DNA from: Spirochaetota bacterium
Lineage (GTDB): Bacteria > Spirochaetota > Spirochaetia > Sphaerochaetales > Sphaerochaetaceae
Assembly: GCA_023401595.1 (NCBI GenBank)
Contig: JAEXDQ010000043.1
Location: 1-64,000, forward strand
Direction of reading: 5' to 3'
Length of the DNA: 64,000 bases
The notes beneath the pieces are model-generated. The model ran no database searches, was not told where the DNA came from, and saw nothing but the letters and a program-made list of their open reading frames with translations. How positions within the stretch are numbered: position 1 is the first letter of the stretch; each line of letters starts with the position of its first letter. The position numbers and the translations under genes were made by a program. This document shows positions 25,938-34,369 of this stretch, one piece after another.

Positions 25938-27470
25938 ATGTTTATGAAACAGTTTGGAACTTCCTATAAAGAAGTCCGTGAGGAGATATTCGGCAGAGAA
26001 GGACGTAAATATCCTGGCAGGGCACTCGTGGAAATGGAGTTGCGGCCAGGCTACAATGCGGCGAAGACAAAAAAGATTCAGCCTATGCTGGCCGTCAATG
26101 AAGCACATTTGCTCATGTTGATAGAACAGGGAATCGTGCCGGCTTCCGATGGCAAGAAAATCATGGAACAGTTGGAAACCGTTGATTATGATAAATACGC
26201 CCAAAAGGCGTATACAGGTGAATTTGAAGATCTGTTTTTTGAGATTGAGAATGAACTGATACAACGGACTAACGGACTGGCTGGTAATATTCACCTGGCA
26301 CGTAGTCGGAACGACATGAGCCTTTGTCTGGATCACATGGTGGTGCGTTCCGAACTACTTTCTTTGATCGAATTGCTTCTTGATGTACAAAATACCATAA
26401 AAGTATTTGCATTTGCACATAAAGATACTCTGTATGTTGCGCATACTCACACTCAACATGCTCAACCGAGTGTGTTGGGACATTATTTCCTTGGTGTTTT
26501 TGATGTCCTTTGCAGGGACATCGACCGGCTGGCCCATGCATACCACCATGCCAACAGCAGTCCGATGGGAGCCGCTGCGATTACAACATCCGGTTTCCCG
26601 ATTTCCCGTCAGCGGGTCTCCGAGTTGCTCGGTTTTGAAACTGTGATAGAAAATTCCTATGACGCTATCGGTAACGCGGATTTCTTTACGGAGACAGCGG
26701 CGGCAATAGGACTCGCCGCTTTGAATCTCGGCAGAGTGATTACTGATTTGGTCGTCTGGGCTACTGAGGAACTCCATATGATTCGCGTTGCCGATGGTTA
26801 CATCTCAACGAGTTCCATCATGCCACAAAAACGTAATCCGATTGCACTGGAACATCTGCGCGCCTCACTTTCGGTTGTTAAGGGACTCTCCGATACGGTT
26901 CTTGACGGATATTTGAAATCTCCATATGGAGATATCTCCGATCACGAGGACGTAGAACCGATTCTTTCCCAAGCGTTTGAACTATTAGAGAAGAACTACG
27001 ACCTCTTCAATTCTGTTATCGGTACTCTTGAAGTTGATGTCGATTTGCTTGCACGGCGGGCTCATGAGAGTTTTTCCGTTGTTACTGAAGTTGCCGATGA
27101 ACTGGTTAGGCTATGTGGTCTTCCGTTCAGGCAGGCGCATCATGTTGTAGCTACCTTGGTACGTGAGGCGGAAAAGAATGGGTATGATTTGAAGAAGATT
27201 GACAGTGGCTTTTTCTCTGAAATATACCGGCAGGTTACGGGAACTCCGTTTGTCGCCGATTTCAATGCCATCCAGTCGAGTCTCGATCCCGTTATGTTCG
27301 TTCTGTCACGGAATGTTTACGGCGGTATCGGCCCTGCGGCGATGGATGCTATGTTTGTTTCTGCGGCTGAAAAACAGGAATACTGGCGTAACTGGCTTTC
27401 TCTTGCGTATGCAGGCCTTGAAAATGCTGATACATTGCGGAATGATCTGATACAGAAAATGTTACGATAA
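25938..27470 (+). CDS. argininosuccinate-lyase-like enzyme (fumarase/aspartase superfamily)
   Basis: 510 residues, about 50 more than a biosynthetic argininosuccinate lyase. Superfamily marks are GNIHLARSRNDM (near 115), HTHTQHAQP, and the signature loop SSIMPQKRNP (292-301) with the catalytic Ser. These enzymes cleave C-N or C-O bonds with release of fumarate. In a catabolic operon next to two sugar-acid-type enolase homologues, a role in arginine synthesis is unlikely; cleavage of an N-linked succinate adduct, as by the longer EDDS-lyase-like relatives, is one possibility, stated as inference. Good ribosome site gggagag before ATG 25938; a second ATG lies two codons later. Confidence 0.82.
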   Translation: MFMKQFGTSYKEVREEIFGREGRKYPGRALVEMELRPGYNAAKTKKIQPMLAVNEAHLLMLIEQGIVPASDGKKIMEQLETVDYDKYAQKAYTGEFEDLFFEIENELIQRTNGLAGNIHLARSRNDMSLCLDHMVVRSELLSLIELLLDVQNTIKVFAFAHKDTLYVAHTHTQHAQPSVLGHYFLGVFDVLCRDIDRLAHAYHHANSSPMGAAAITTSGFPISRQRVSELLGFETVIENSYDAIGNADFFTETAAAIGLAALNLGRVITDLVVWATEELHMIRVADGYISTSSIMPQKRNPIALEHLRASLSVVKGLSDTVLDGYLKSPYGDISDHEDVEPILSQAFELLEKNYDLFNSVIGTLEVDVDLLARRAHESFSVVTEVADELVRLCGLPFRQAHHVVATLVREAEKNGYDLKKIDSGFFSEIYRQVTGTPFVADFNAIQSSLDPVMFVLSRNVYGGIGPAAMDAMFVSAAEKQEYWRNWLSLAYAGLENADTLRNDLIQKMLR

Positions 27471-27503
27471 GCTGGAATTGTATAGAGTAATGAGTTTTTC
27501 TGC

Positions 27504-27546
27504 TTGCAGAGGTGGGCTTAAGTATATTATACATCTCTGTATACAG
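27504..27546 (+). promoter_or_regulatory. promoter and probable autoregulatory operator of the GntR gene
   Basis: TTGCAG (27504-27509) and TTATAC (27527-27532) are 17 bases apart. The ten-base palindrome CTGTATACAG (27537-27546) covers the expected start site and shares its TGTATACA core with the operon promoter at 20274-20281, so the regulator probably controls itself and the operon. Confidence 0.55.
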
Positions 27547-27567
27547 TTTGTTTTTCAAGGATTGAGA

Positions 27568-28224
27568 ATGGCACAGTTGAAACTGAGTGACAAGGCGTAC
27601 GAGCAGATACAAAAACTTATTCAGGAGGGGCGATTCCAACCAGGAGAGCCCCTTCAGGAGAATGAACTGTCTGAAATTCTCAAGATGAGCCGGACCCCTA
27701 TTCGGGAAGCGTTACAACGGTTGGAAGATGATATGGTCGTTACAATCAAGCCCCGTATTGGGGCGTTTGTCGCAACCGTTGATTTTACCCAGCTGTGCAA
27801 CCTGTATGAAACTAGGGAGGCCCTGGATGGCATGATTGCGAATTTGCTTTGCAAACCGTCCGTGCCGACTAGACCTTTTGTTGAATTGAAAAGCGAGTTC
27901 GAACGGATAGCCGCTATCAAAGATGCTGAACAACGATATGAAGAGCTTCATGTGGCTTCGAGACAATATGATGCGATGTTTTGTGAGTATTGTGGAAATC
28001 CAATGCTGGCGAAACTCTCCAGTTCTATCGCCGTAAAGATATATTCCCTTGGCAATGTCACAAGGACGATTCCCTTCTTTCATGATCAGAATATCATAGA
28101 ACGTATGTCGGTACTCGATGCCGTGGTGCAGAAGGACGCCGTGCGGGCGGAAGCTGCCGCACGTGAACATGTCCGGCTTTGTCTGCATCGTATTCTTAAT
28201 TCAAGAATGCAGACTTCCGTTTGA
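27568..28224 (+). CDS. GntR-family (FCD) transcriptional regulator
   Basis: 218 residues. An N-terminal winged helix (YEQIQKLIQEGRFQPGEPL, then ENELSEILKMSRTPIREALQRLE) is followed by an all-helical FCD ligand domain with metal-type residues (YETREALDG). The start ATG 27568 follows aagga; a longer frame from 27478 runs through the promoter and operator and is not used. FCD regulators typically sense the acid substrate or intermediate of the pathway they sit beside, fitting the enolase-enzyme operon. Confidence 0.9.
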   Translation: MAQLKLSDKAYEQIQKLIQEGRFQPGEPLQENELSEILKMSRTPIREALQRLEDDMVVTIKPRIGAFVATVDFTQLCNLYETREALDGMIANLLCKPSVPTRPFVELKSEFERIAAIKDAEQRYEELHVASRQYDAMFCEYCGNPMLAKLSSSIAVKIYSLGNVTRTIPFFHDQNIIERMSVLDAVVQKDAVRAEAAAREHVRLCLHRILNSRMQTSV

Positions 28225-28310
28225 CGGCTCATTGTCAGCGGGAAGTATGTTGCATGTAGATGGTTGGATGGAAAAGAAAGTCCGCGGTACAGATAGGGAG
28301 GTTCATCAGT

Positions 28311-29279
28311 ATGAAGATTGCGATTCTCGGAGCAGGTAAGATAGCGAGGAAGATGGCCTATACGATCGGCCATGTGGAGGGTGCGGAGCCATATGCGGTC
28401 GCTTCCCGGACGTTGGAGAAGGCTCGGACGTTCGCATCGGAGTTCGGTTTCTCCAAGGCGTACGGTTCCTACGACGAGATGCTTTCCGACCCAGAAGTCG
28501 AGCTGGTGTATGTAGCAACCCCGCATTCGCATCATTTCCTGAACATGGTGGACTGTTTGGAGCATGGCAGGCCGGTGCTGTGCGAGAAGGCTTTCACCGT
28601 CAACGCCGACCAGGCTCGGAAGGTGTTTGCCCTGGGCCGGGACAAAGGGCTGCTGGTCGCCGAGGCGATTTGGACCCGGTATCTTCCCATGCGCAAGGTT
28701 CTGGATGATGTCCTCGCAAGCGGTATGATCGGTTCGGTGACATCCTTGACGGCCAATCTCGGTTATCCCCTGCGGAGCGTCCAACGGTTGACCGATCCGT
28801 CTTTGGCGGGCGGGGCGTTGCTCGATGTCGGCGTCTATCCTATCAATTTCGCCTTCATGGTATTCGGCAGCGGGTATTCCAAGGTCGATTCCACGGTGGT
28901 CAAGCTGGACACCGGCGTAGACGCCTATGAAAGCATTACGCTGACCTATCCGGACGGGAAAATGGCGATGATTCATTGCAGCATGCTGGCGAGTACCGAC
29001 CGCCGCGGCATGATTTTCGGGGAGAAGGGGTACATCGAGGTACAGAATATCAACAACTGCGAGGGAATCCGCGTGTTCGATACGGAGCATCGGCTGATAG
29101 CCTCGTACGAGCCTCCACGGCAGATCAACGGATTTGAATATGAGCTGGAGGCGAGTATGGAAGCGGTCAGGCTCGGCGATGTGGAATGTCCGCAGATGCC
29201 GCATTCGGAGACCGTCAAGGTGCTGGAGCTGACCGATGCCCTGCGGGCGAAATGGGGTGTGCGGTATCCGATGGAGTAG
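28311..29279 (+). CDS. Gfo/Idh/MocA family oxidoreductase
   Basis: 322 residues. The N-terminal Rossmann motif is AILGAGKIARKM, CEKAFTV replaces the usual CEKP (Lys kept, Pro changed to Ala), and GGALLDVGVYPI follows in the C-terminal domain. The start is ATG 28311 with agggaggt upstream. It follows the GntR gene by 86 bases and may belong to the same catabolic unit, oxidising a sugar-like intermediate with NAD(P)+. Its G+C looks higher than the preceding operon, so it could also be separate. The Lys-Ala change is uncommon but found in trans-dihydrodiol-dehydrogenase-like members. Confidence 0.85.
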   Translation: MKIAILGAGKIARKMAYTIGHVEGAEPYAVASRTLEKARTFASEFGFSKAYGSYDEMLSDPEVELVYVATPHSHHFLNMVDCLEHGRPVLCEKAFTVNADQARKVFALGRDKGLLVAEAIWTRYLPMRKVLDDVLASGMIGSVTSLTANLGYPLRSVQRLTDPSLAGGALLDVGVYPINFAFMVFGSGYSKVDSTVVKLDTGVDAYESITLTYPDGKMAMIHCSMLASTDRRGMIFGEKGYIEVQNINNCEGIRVFDTEHRLIASYEPPRQINGFEYELEASMEAVRLGDVECPQMPHSETVKVLELTDALRAKWGVRYPME

Positions 29280-29337
29280 GGATGTTTCGCGGGTTGGTTA
29301 CGACTGGAAGCTGCAAGATTGCCTCAGGACGGAATGA

Positions 29338-29514
29338 CTGGATCCATTGGGACTTTCCGCATACCGTTTTGCGAAGGCCATGTGGACAACACTGGTCGCC
29401 ACGGCCGACACCATCAACGATAAGCGCAAGCTGTCGCTTGACACTGCATGGCGGCCCGCACACTACATTCGGAACGTCCAGGATTTTTTTTATGAGCTCG
29501 CTTTCTTTGCATAA
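29338..29514 (+). other. short open stretch, possible gene remnant
   Basis: A 58-codon frame without an early start ends in TAA at 29512. Its sequence (AYRFAKAMWTTLVATAD, then AWRPAHYIRNVQDFFYELAFF) looks protein-like, with no ribosome site before the first ATG (29380). It may be the C-terminal remnant of a lost gene or only chance. I do not recognise a family. The rest of 29280-29553 shows nothing. Confidence 0.2.
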
Positions 29515-29553
29515 GTAATCAAATATATACATGGTATAAAAATATATTCATTT

Positions 29554-29645
29554 ACTTTAGATTTTTATATTGAATAACTTTAGATTTTAGACATAAATAA
29601 CTTTAGAAATATATCTTTATTGACTTTAGATTTTTGATATTTTAT
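29554..29645. repeat. four 23-bp direct repeats upstream of the DUF4143 ATPase gene
   Basis: ACTTTAG recurs at 29554, 29577, 29600 and 29623, exactly 23 bases apart; three of the four continue as ACTTTAGATTTT. The repeats fill the AT-rich sequence that should hold the promoter and end about 10 bases before the start codon. A 23-base step is about two helical turns, so all copies face the same side, as expected for cooperative binding by one protein. Confidence 0.75.
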
Positions 29646-29654
29646 AGTGGAGTC

Positions 29655-30866
29655 ATGATAGAAAGGACGGCAAAAGAAGCATTTGTGCGGCTTGCGTCAC
29701 AGTTTCCTGTGGTCGCAATCACGGGGCCCCGTCAAAGTGGGAAGACGACATTGGCGAGAACGGTGTTCCCTGACAAGCAATATGTGTCGTTCGACGACAG
29801 GTATTATAGGGAGCTTGCAAGGAACGCCCCCAAGGATTTCCTTCTCGCATTTCCTGACGGCGTGATTATCGACGAAGCACAGAAGGAGCCCGCGATCTTC
29901 GATGCACTGAAGCTTTTCGTGGACAAGAATCCCTACGAGGCTGGTAGATACATCGTTACCGGTTCGAGCCAACTGGTACTGAAGAACATGGCCGACAGCC
30001 TTGCCGGCAGGATCGCGTCCTTGCGTCTACTGCCTTTTTCCATAGAGGAATTGAAGGACGATGGACGGTTGCCGGAGTACGCCCATGAGCTTGCGTTCAA
30101 GGGACAATACCCCCCGCTCTATGACCCGGAGAGGAATTTTATCCCCGAGGACTGGTTCGACAACTACATCGACTCGTACCTCGACCTTGACGTGAAGGAC
30201 GAAATCAAGCCTTCCAATCTCGCGGTATTCAGGAAGTTCATCCAAGTCTGCGCCGCCTACAGCGGCCAGATGGCGTCCATGGAGGCGATTTCGAACGCCC
30301 TTGGTGTCTCCAGCCCCACGGTGAAGAGCTGGCTCTCCATCCTCGAGGCGTCCTATATCGTTCATTTCCTCCAGCCCGATGGAAACAACCTGGGAAAGAC
30401 ATTGGTGAAGACTCCCAAGCTCTATTTCGTAGATACAGGGCTTTTATGCCACCTTCTCAGGATAACGACGAAGGAACAGCTGCTCCTCAGCCCCCACAAG
30501 GGCGCCGTCATCGAGACGATGGCGGTCTCAGAATTGCTGAAAGACAGGTTCAACCAGGGGCGGAAGGCGAACCTCTCGTTCTTCCGCGATCTTGCGGGAT
30601 TCGAGGTGGATACCATTGCCGACTGGGACCGTACCTATGCCATCGAGATAAAAAGCGACAGCAGCCCGGAGAAGCAGTACGGTAAGAACACGCGCAAGTA
30701 TCTCGAGCTGAGGAAGGACTCCGACGCCAAGGCGGTCGTTTTCTACCTTGGGGACATCTCCTGCACGGTGAACGGCGTGCGTTACATCTCATGGAAGGAT
30801 TGGCCGACGATTTCTGGGGCAGAGTCTCCATCGCGGGTACTCTCGGAAGCGGGGCCGACTGGATAG
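29655..30866 (+). CDS. AAA ATPase with C-terminal DUF4143
   Basis: 403 residues. Walker A is GPRQSGKTT (about 24-32), Walker B is GVIIDEAQK, and a sensor-like ITGSSQ follows. The C-terminal half has the DUF4143 pattern: winged-helix-like LGVSSPTVKSWLSILEASYIV, KLYFVDTGLLCHLL, and nuclease-fold-like FFRDLAGFEVD ending IEIKSD. Such ATPases are widespread accessory genes of unknown cellular role. The start ATG 29655 has tggag 4 bases before; a TTG seven codons earlier lies in the repeats. The direct repeats upstream suggest tight self-control. Single-gene unit ended by the terminator at 30945. Confidence 0.9.
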   Translation: MIERTAKEAFVRLASQFPVVAITGPRQSGKTTLARTVFPDKQYVSFDDRYYRELARNAPKDFLLAFPDGVIIDEAQKEPAIFDALKLFVDKNPYEAGRYIVTGSSQLVLKNMADSLAGRIASLRLLPFSIEELKDDGRLPEYAHELAFKGQYPPLYDPERNFIPEDWFDNYIDSYLDLDVKDEIKPSNLAVFRKFIQVCAAYSGQMASMEAISNALGVSSPTVKSWLSILEASYIVHFLQPDGNNLGKTLVKTPKLYFVDTGLLCHLLRITTKEQLLLSPHKGAVIETMAVSELLKDRFNQGRKANLSFFRDLAGFEVDTIADWDRTYAIEIKSDSSPEKQYGKNTRKYLELRKDSDAKAVVFYLGDISCTVNGVRYISWKDWPTISGAESPSRVLSEAGPTG

Positions 30867-30944
30867 AACCCATAAGGAGGTGTGCTTTTCAGATATATGG
30901 AAGGCACTGCCTTTGATGGTCTCGATGGTCTGAAAACATAAAAA

Positions 30945-30980
30945 AACCTCTCATTCACCAGGAATTGAGGGGTTTTTCTC
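30945..30980. terminator. bidirectional intrinsic terminator
   Basis: AACCTCTCA (30945-30953) pairs with TGAGGGGTT (30966-30974) through one G-U pair, with T-runs at both ends (ggttttt on this strand, aaaaaa before the stem). It can end both the ATPase gene and the convergent tRNA. Confidence 0.8.
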
Positions 30981-31010
30981 TAGGGTTGGATTGAAATCCA
31001 TTATGACTTA

Positions 31011-31094
31011 TACCGGCGATCGGACTTGAACCGATACAGAGTTGCCTCCAATAGATTTTGAGTCTATCGTGTCTACCAATTTCACCACGCCGGC
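31011..31094 (-). tRNA. tRNA-Leu (anticodon CAA)
   Basis: An 84-nt cloverleaf read on the minus strand. The acceptor stem is GCCGGCG paired with CGCCGGU (first pair G-U), followed by UG, then a D arm GUGAAAUUGGUAGACAC typical of leucine tRNAs. The anticodon stem is AUAGA/UCUAU with loop CUCAAAA (anticodon CAA), followed by a long variable arm and a T arm with GGUUCAAGUCC. The 3' CCA is not encoded. A bidirectional terminator follows 30 bases downstream. Confidence 0.93.
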
Positions 31095-31295
31095 GCGATG
31101 CGTTATCTACTATACAGGAAAGGTACTGTGAAAATCAACCGATATGTCGAAACTTTTTGTCCCGACCTTGCGTTCTCGTTGTATCTATCCTTGTGTTTCG
31201 GTGGTTTTTCCATTACGATACGAGATGATTCCGTCGGGTGGCCTGTTTCTCCATGGGTACCACAGGGGGGTGTCGTTGCGTAGCAAGGAGGTTCT

Positions 31296-33416
31296 ATGAC
31301 TGGCTGGCTGAAGAAACTTTGCGCGATCGTCCTTATGACGGCTTGTACCGCCGCGACTCTTTTTTCTGTCGCGCTTACTTCCGACGGCGGGGTGATCACC
31401 AACGCCTCGAACGATTTGCTCGCCGCGGTCGTACCGATCAACTATGGGGACGAAGCCTTTCGCCAGCGCATCCTTGAAAACACAGGCGGGAGCCGGGAAC
31501 CGATCGGGCTCGTCCTTTCCGGCGGTTCCGCCAGGGCGTTCGCCCATATCGGCGTGCTGAAGTACATGGAAGAGCAGAGGATAGTCCCCGACTTCATCAT
31601 CTCCAATTCCATGGGATCCATTATCGGCATGCTCTATGCGGCGGGACTGTCGCCCGACCAGATTCTGGACGTCTGTTCCAACGTGCCCCTCGGTTCCCTG
31701 TTCGACTTGACCATTCCGTTTCGCGGAGGGCTGCTAGATCCGACGAAGTTCAAGGCGGTACTGACCTCATATCTTGGCAGGGATCTCAAGATTGAAGAAC
31801 TGCCGATTCCTATCATGATCATTTGCGAGGATCTTGCTACGAAACGGCAAGTACATATCATGGAAGGGGATTTCTATGAGGTGATGAACGCCGCGTACGC
31901 TCTTCCGTTCTACTATCCGCCGGTGGAGTTCAAGGGACATCTGCTGGTTGACGGCGGTATGTCCAATCTCGTGCCGCTCGATCTCGCCTACCAGTACGCC
32001 GACTTCAACGTCGTCTCCACGACCTTCTACGATGTGACCACGCTGAATCTTCGGAATCCGATCACTGTGCTGAATACATCCTTCGATATCGGCAAACGCC
32101 GTCAGGGTGTTACCGAACTTCTGGAGCATGAAACCGATGCGATATGGATCAGGTGCGATGTCGAATCGACTTCCTTCATGGAGTTCTCCGCGGCGGTCGA
32201 GCTGGCTGAGAAAGGGTACGCCAGCGCCGCCGAACACGCCGAGGAATTCAAGGCGATCGCCGGCAAGCATTCGGTTTCCCCTGAATTGGCGGAGATTCGG
32301 ACCGCCTATGGCCCCCAGCTGAACAGCGCGCAGTATTTCTACAATCTCTATGGACATGTCTACCAGAAGGATTTTTCCCAATTCCTAGGGTTGGGTATCA
32401 AAAGCTATCGCTACCCGGGCGACGACTACTATTTGCGCGACGATATCCTGTTCGGCCCCGAATACGGGCTTCGCTGGGATAATCTGGAGCTGTCGCTGAT
32501 CGGGGGCGCGACGTGGCAGTCGTATGATGGAATCGGCGGCGTGGACAAGATATTCCCTTCACTCGCCCTGTCGCTGGATTATTATCTTTTGAAGTTCATG
32601 AAACTCTGCGTGGAGGGGTCGGTGACTTGGGACAGGGACAGTTGGGTTCCGACGAGCTATCTTCGACAGGCGTTCGAATTGAAGTTCCGCCAGTTCGACA
32701 AACGGCTGAACCTGACGTTGATAGAGACTTATGAGACCGTCCTCAACCCGAAGCGCAATGGAGCCCCCGGAAATTCCAATGAGAACAAGGAATTGTTCAT
32801 GTTGCTGTCGGCAGGTATCCGTGGTACGTGGAAGAATGATGGAAACTTCCCCTTTGTCGCGGGTTTTGGCGGAGGCTACCAGCTAGCCGGGTGGTTCAAC
32901 CGTCATTTCATCTACGGCAAGATGAATTTTGAGCTGCCGTTGCCCGCCGACCTTTGGGTCGGGACCAAGGTTTCCGCCCGTTTCTCCGTCGATGGCGGGG
33001 GCAACGTCCCGTTCTTCATTGAAGATGGTTTCAGGACCAGCGCCGCTTCGATTCGTCTGCAAGGGCGACCGACGACCTCTTGGCCCGCTGGCGTTGATTA
33101 TTCCAACCCCGCTCCATACTTGACGGTGGCTTCTGTTTCTCTTGGCTGGACGCCGTCGAAGTTCAAGCCGTCGTTCGGCGAGTTCCTGTTGTTTGAGAAT
33201 AGTTCGATCAGCGCTTATTGCGATCTGCTGTGGCATACGATAGGAGAGACCGGCTGGGTTCCCAAGGTATCGACCGGCATCGAGTTGCATACCGATCTTG
33301 CCTTGATCGGTCTCCAGACATTGCCGATGTCGATCTATGTCGGATTCGACCAGGCCGCATACCTTGAAGGCGGCAGCCCTGTGATCTGGGGCATCTGGTT
33401 CGGTATCAGCGACTGA
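31296..33416 (+). CDS. patatin-like phospholipase with C-terminal outer-membrane barrel (PlpD-like)
   Basis: 706 residues with an N-terminal signal segment (LCAIVLMTACTAATLFSVAL). The patatin domain (about 65-330) has SGGSARAFAHIGVL as oxyanion loop, the nucleophile Ser105 in SNSMGS and the catalytic Asp219 in VDGGMSN. The usual GxSxG reads S-x-S-x-G here, so the first glycine is lost. Residues about 340-706 are strand-rich with alternating aromatics and end in a short hydrophobic stretch (IWGIWFGISD), as in Omp85-related barrels of type Vd secreted patatins. It would sit in the outer membrane and act on phospholipids. Strong ribosome site aaggaggt. Confidence 0.82.
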   Translation: MTGWLKKLCAIVLMTACTAATLFSVALTSDGGVITNASNDLLAAVVPINYGDEAFRQRILENTGGSREPIGLVLSGGSARAFAHIGVLKYMEEQRIVPDFIISNSMGSIIGMLYAAGLSPDQILDVCSNVPLGSLFDLTIPFRGGLLDPTKFKAVLTSYLGRDLKIEELPIPIMIICEDLATKRQVHIMEGDFYEVMNAAYALPFYYPPVEFKGHLLVDGGMSNLVPLDLAYQYADFNVVSTTFYDVTTLNLRNPITVLNTSFDIGKRRQGVTELLEHETDAIWIRCDVESTSFMEFSAAVELAEKGYASAAEHAEEFKAIAGKHSVSPELAEIRTAYGPQLNSAQYFYNLYGHVYQKDFSQFLGLGIKSYRYPGDDYYLRDDILFGPEYGLRWDNLELSLIGGATWQSYDGIGGVDKIFPSLALSLDYYLLKFMKLCVEGSVTWDRDSWVPTSYLRQAFELKFRQFDKRLNLTLIETYETVLNPKRNGAPGNSNENKELFMLLSAGIRGTWKNDGNFPFVAGFGGGYQLAGWFNRHFIYGKMNFELPLPADLWVGTKVSARFSVDGGGNVPFFIEDGFRTSAASIRLQGRPTTSWPAGVDYSNPAPYLTVASVSLGWTPSKFKPSFGEFLLFENSSISAYCDLLWHTIGETGWVPKVSTGIELHTDLALIGLQTLPMSIYVGFDQAAYLEGGSPVIWGIWFGISD

Positions 33417-33570
33417 TTCCCTTGTCGTATTGTTGTTTTCTCCAACTTTTTTACTGACGTTGGAATGAACGGCATCCGCGACCGGAGGTTTTCTGGAAAG
33501 CGGGTGCTTTTTTGTCGAACGGCGGTGTCATGTATGCGGCGGTGTGCGGTATGCGGTATCGCGTATGCAG

Positions 33571-33650
33571 CGATCAGCGGCAGTCAGCGGCAGTCAGCGG
33601 CAGTCAGTGGCAGTCAGCGGCAGTCAGCGGCAGTCAGCGGCAGTCAGCGG
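33571..33650. repeat. 10-bp tandem repeat, eight units
   Basis: The unit cagtcagcgg repeats head to tail at 33581, 33591, 33601 (one base changed), 33611, 33621, 33631 and 33641, with a degenerate first unit at 33571 and a partial one after. The unit is not a multiple of three. Open frames across it on the plus strand have no ribosome site and repeat the same Ser-Gly-Gln peptides in all frames, so I take the 372-base stretch 33417-33788 as non-coding. Confidence 0.9.
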
Positions 33651-33788
33651 CAGTTTCCGGAGCGGTGCCTTGTCGCACGGAAAGGGGCTTTTGCTGTGTC
33701 GTGTCGAGAGCTTGTATTACGGGGACGGAGGTTTATATCACAAGACAGGGGCTTGTCGGGGGATTGTCGTACCGGGAGGTGGGGGCGG

Positions 33789-34346
33789 TCACGAGTCGGT
33801 CAGGGGGCCGGTCATCGTCCTGAGGGAGAATTCGCAGCCGCAATACTGCTGGCGGTAGAGCCCCATCTCCTTGCTGAGTGTGATGCTCCTGTTGAAGCCA
33901 TCCTTTTTCTTGAAATCGATCGGCTCGAAGCCTTCGAAGGTCTCGCCGACTGAGAAGATCGTCCTGCTGTTCTTGAACCGGCTGACGGTCAACGTCGTCG
34001 TAAAGTGTGAAAAGCCCAGTTCCTTGGCCTTCGCAGCCGCCTGGGCAAGATTGTAGCGGAAGCAGATGGTGCAGCGGCTTCCGTGTTCCGGCTCATCCTC
34101 ATGTCCCTTGACAGCTTCGAGCCAGGCGTCGTGGTCCCGGTTTTCCCTGATCACGTCCAGACGGTATCTGCCCGCCACCTTCATCAGCTCCCCGAACCGC
34201 TTGTCCGCTTCTTCCGATGGATAGATGTTGCTGTTTGCGAAGTACAGGGTGGGCTTCCAGCCCTCGGCGAGAAGCCGTTCTATCGAGGCTGTGGAGCATG
34301 GGCCGCAGCAGGCGTGGACGAGTATCGGTGTTTCCATAGTCATCAT
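33789..34346 (-). CDS. queH: epoxyqueuosine reductase QueH
   Basis: About 185 residues. QueH carries out the last step of queuosine synthesis, reducing epoxyqueuosine in tRNA, in bacteria that lack QueG. Expected cysteines are present: HACCGPCS at the N-terminus, CTICFRYN in the middle and YCGCEFS near the end, the pattern of a 4Fe-4S plus second metal site. The start is uncertain: ATG 34346, 34343 and 34337 are all possible and none has a clear ribosome site. The upstream hydrolase gene on the same strand ends at 34370, so translation may be coupled. Confidence 0.9.
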   Translation of the reverse strand: MMTMETPILVHACCGPCSTASIERLLAEGWKPTLYFANSNIYPSEEADKRFGELMKVAGRYRLDVIRENRDHDAWLEAVKGHEDEPEHGSRCTICFRYNLAQAAAKAKELGFSHFTTTLTVSRFKNSRTIFSVGETFEGFEPIDFKKKDGFNRSITLSKEMGLYRQQYCGCEFSLRTMTGPLTDS

Positions 34347-34369
34347 GGTAACGTCCGGATGATGATCTG

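Noticed and set aside
29554..29645. possible CRISPR-like repeats
   Set aside because: Only seven to twelve bases are conserved per 23-base unit, with no spacer-repeat layout.
33465..33953. three overlapping plus-strand frames across the 10-bp repeat
   Set aside because: The repeat unit is not a multiple of three, so the same peptides appear in all frames; no ribosome sites, and the last frame runs antisense into queH.
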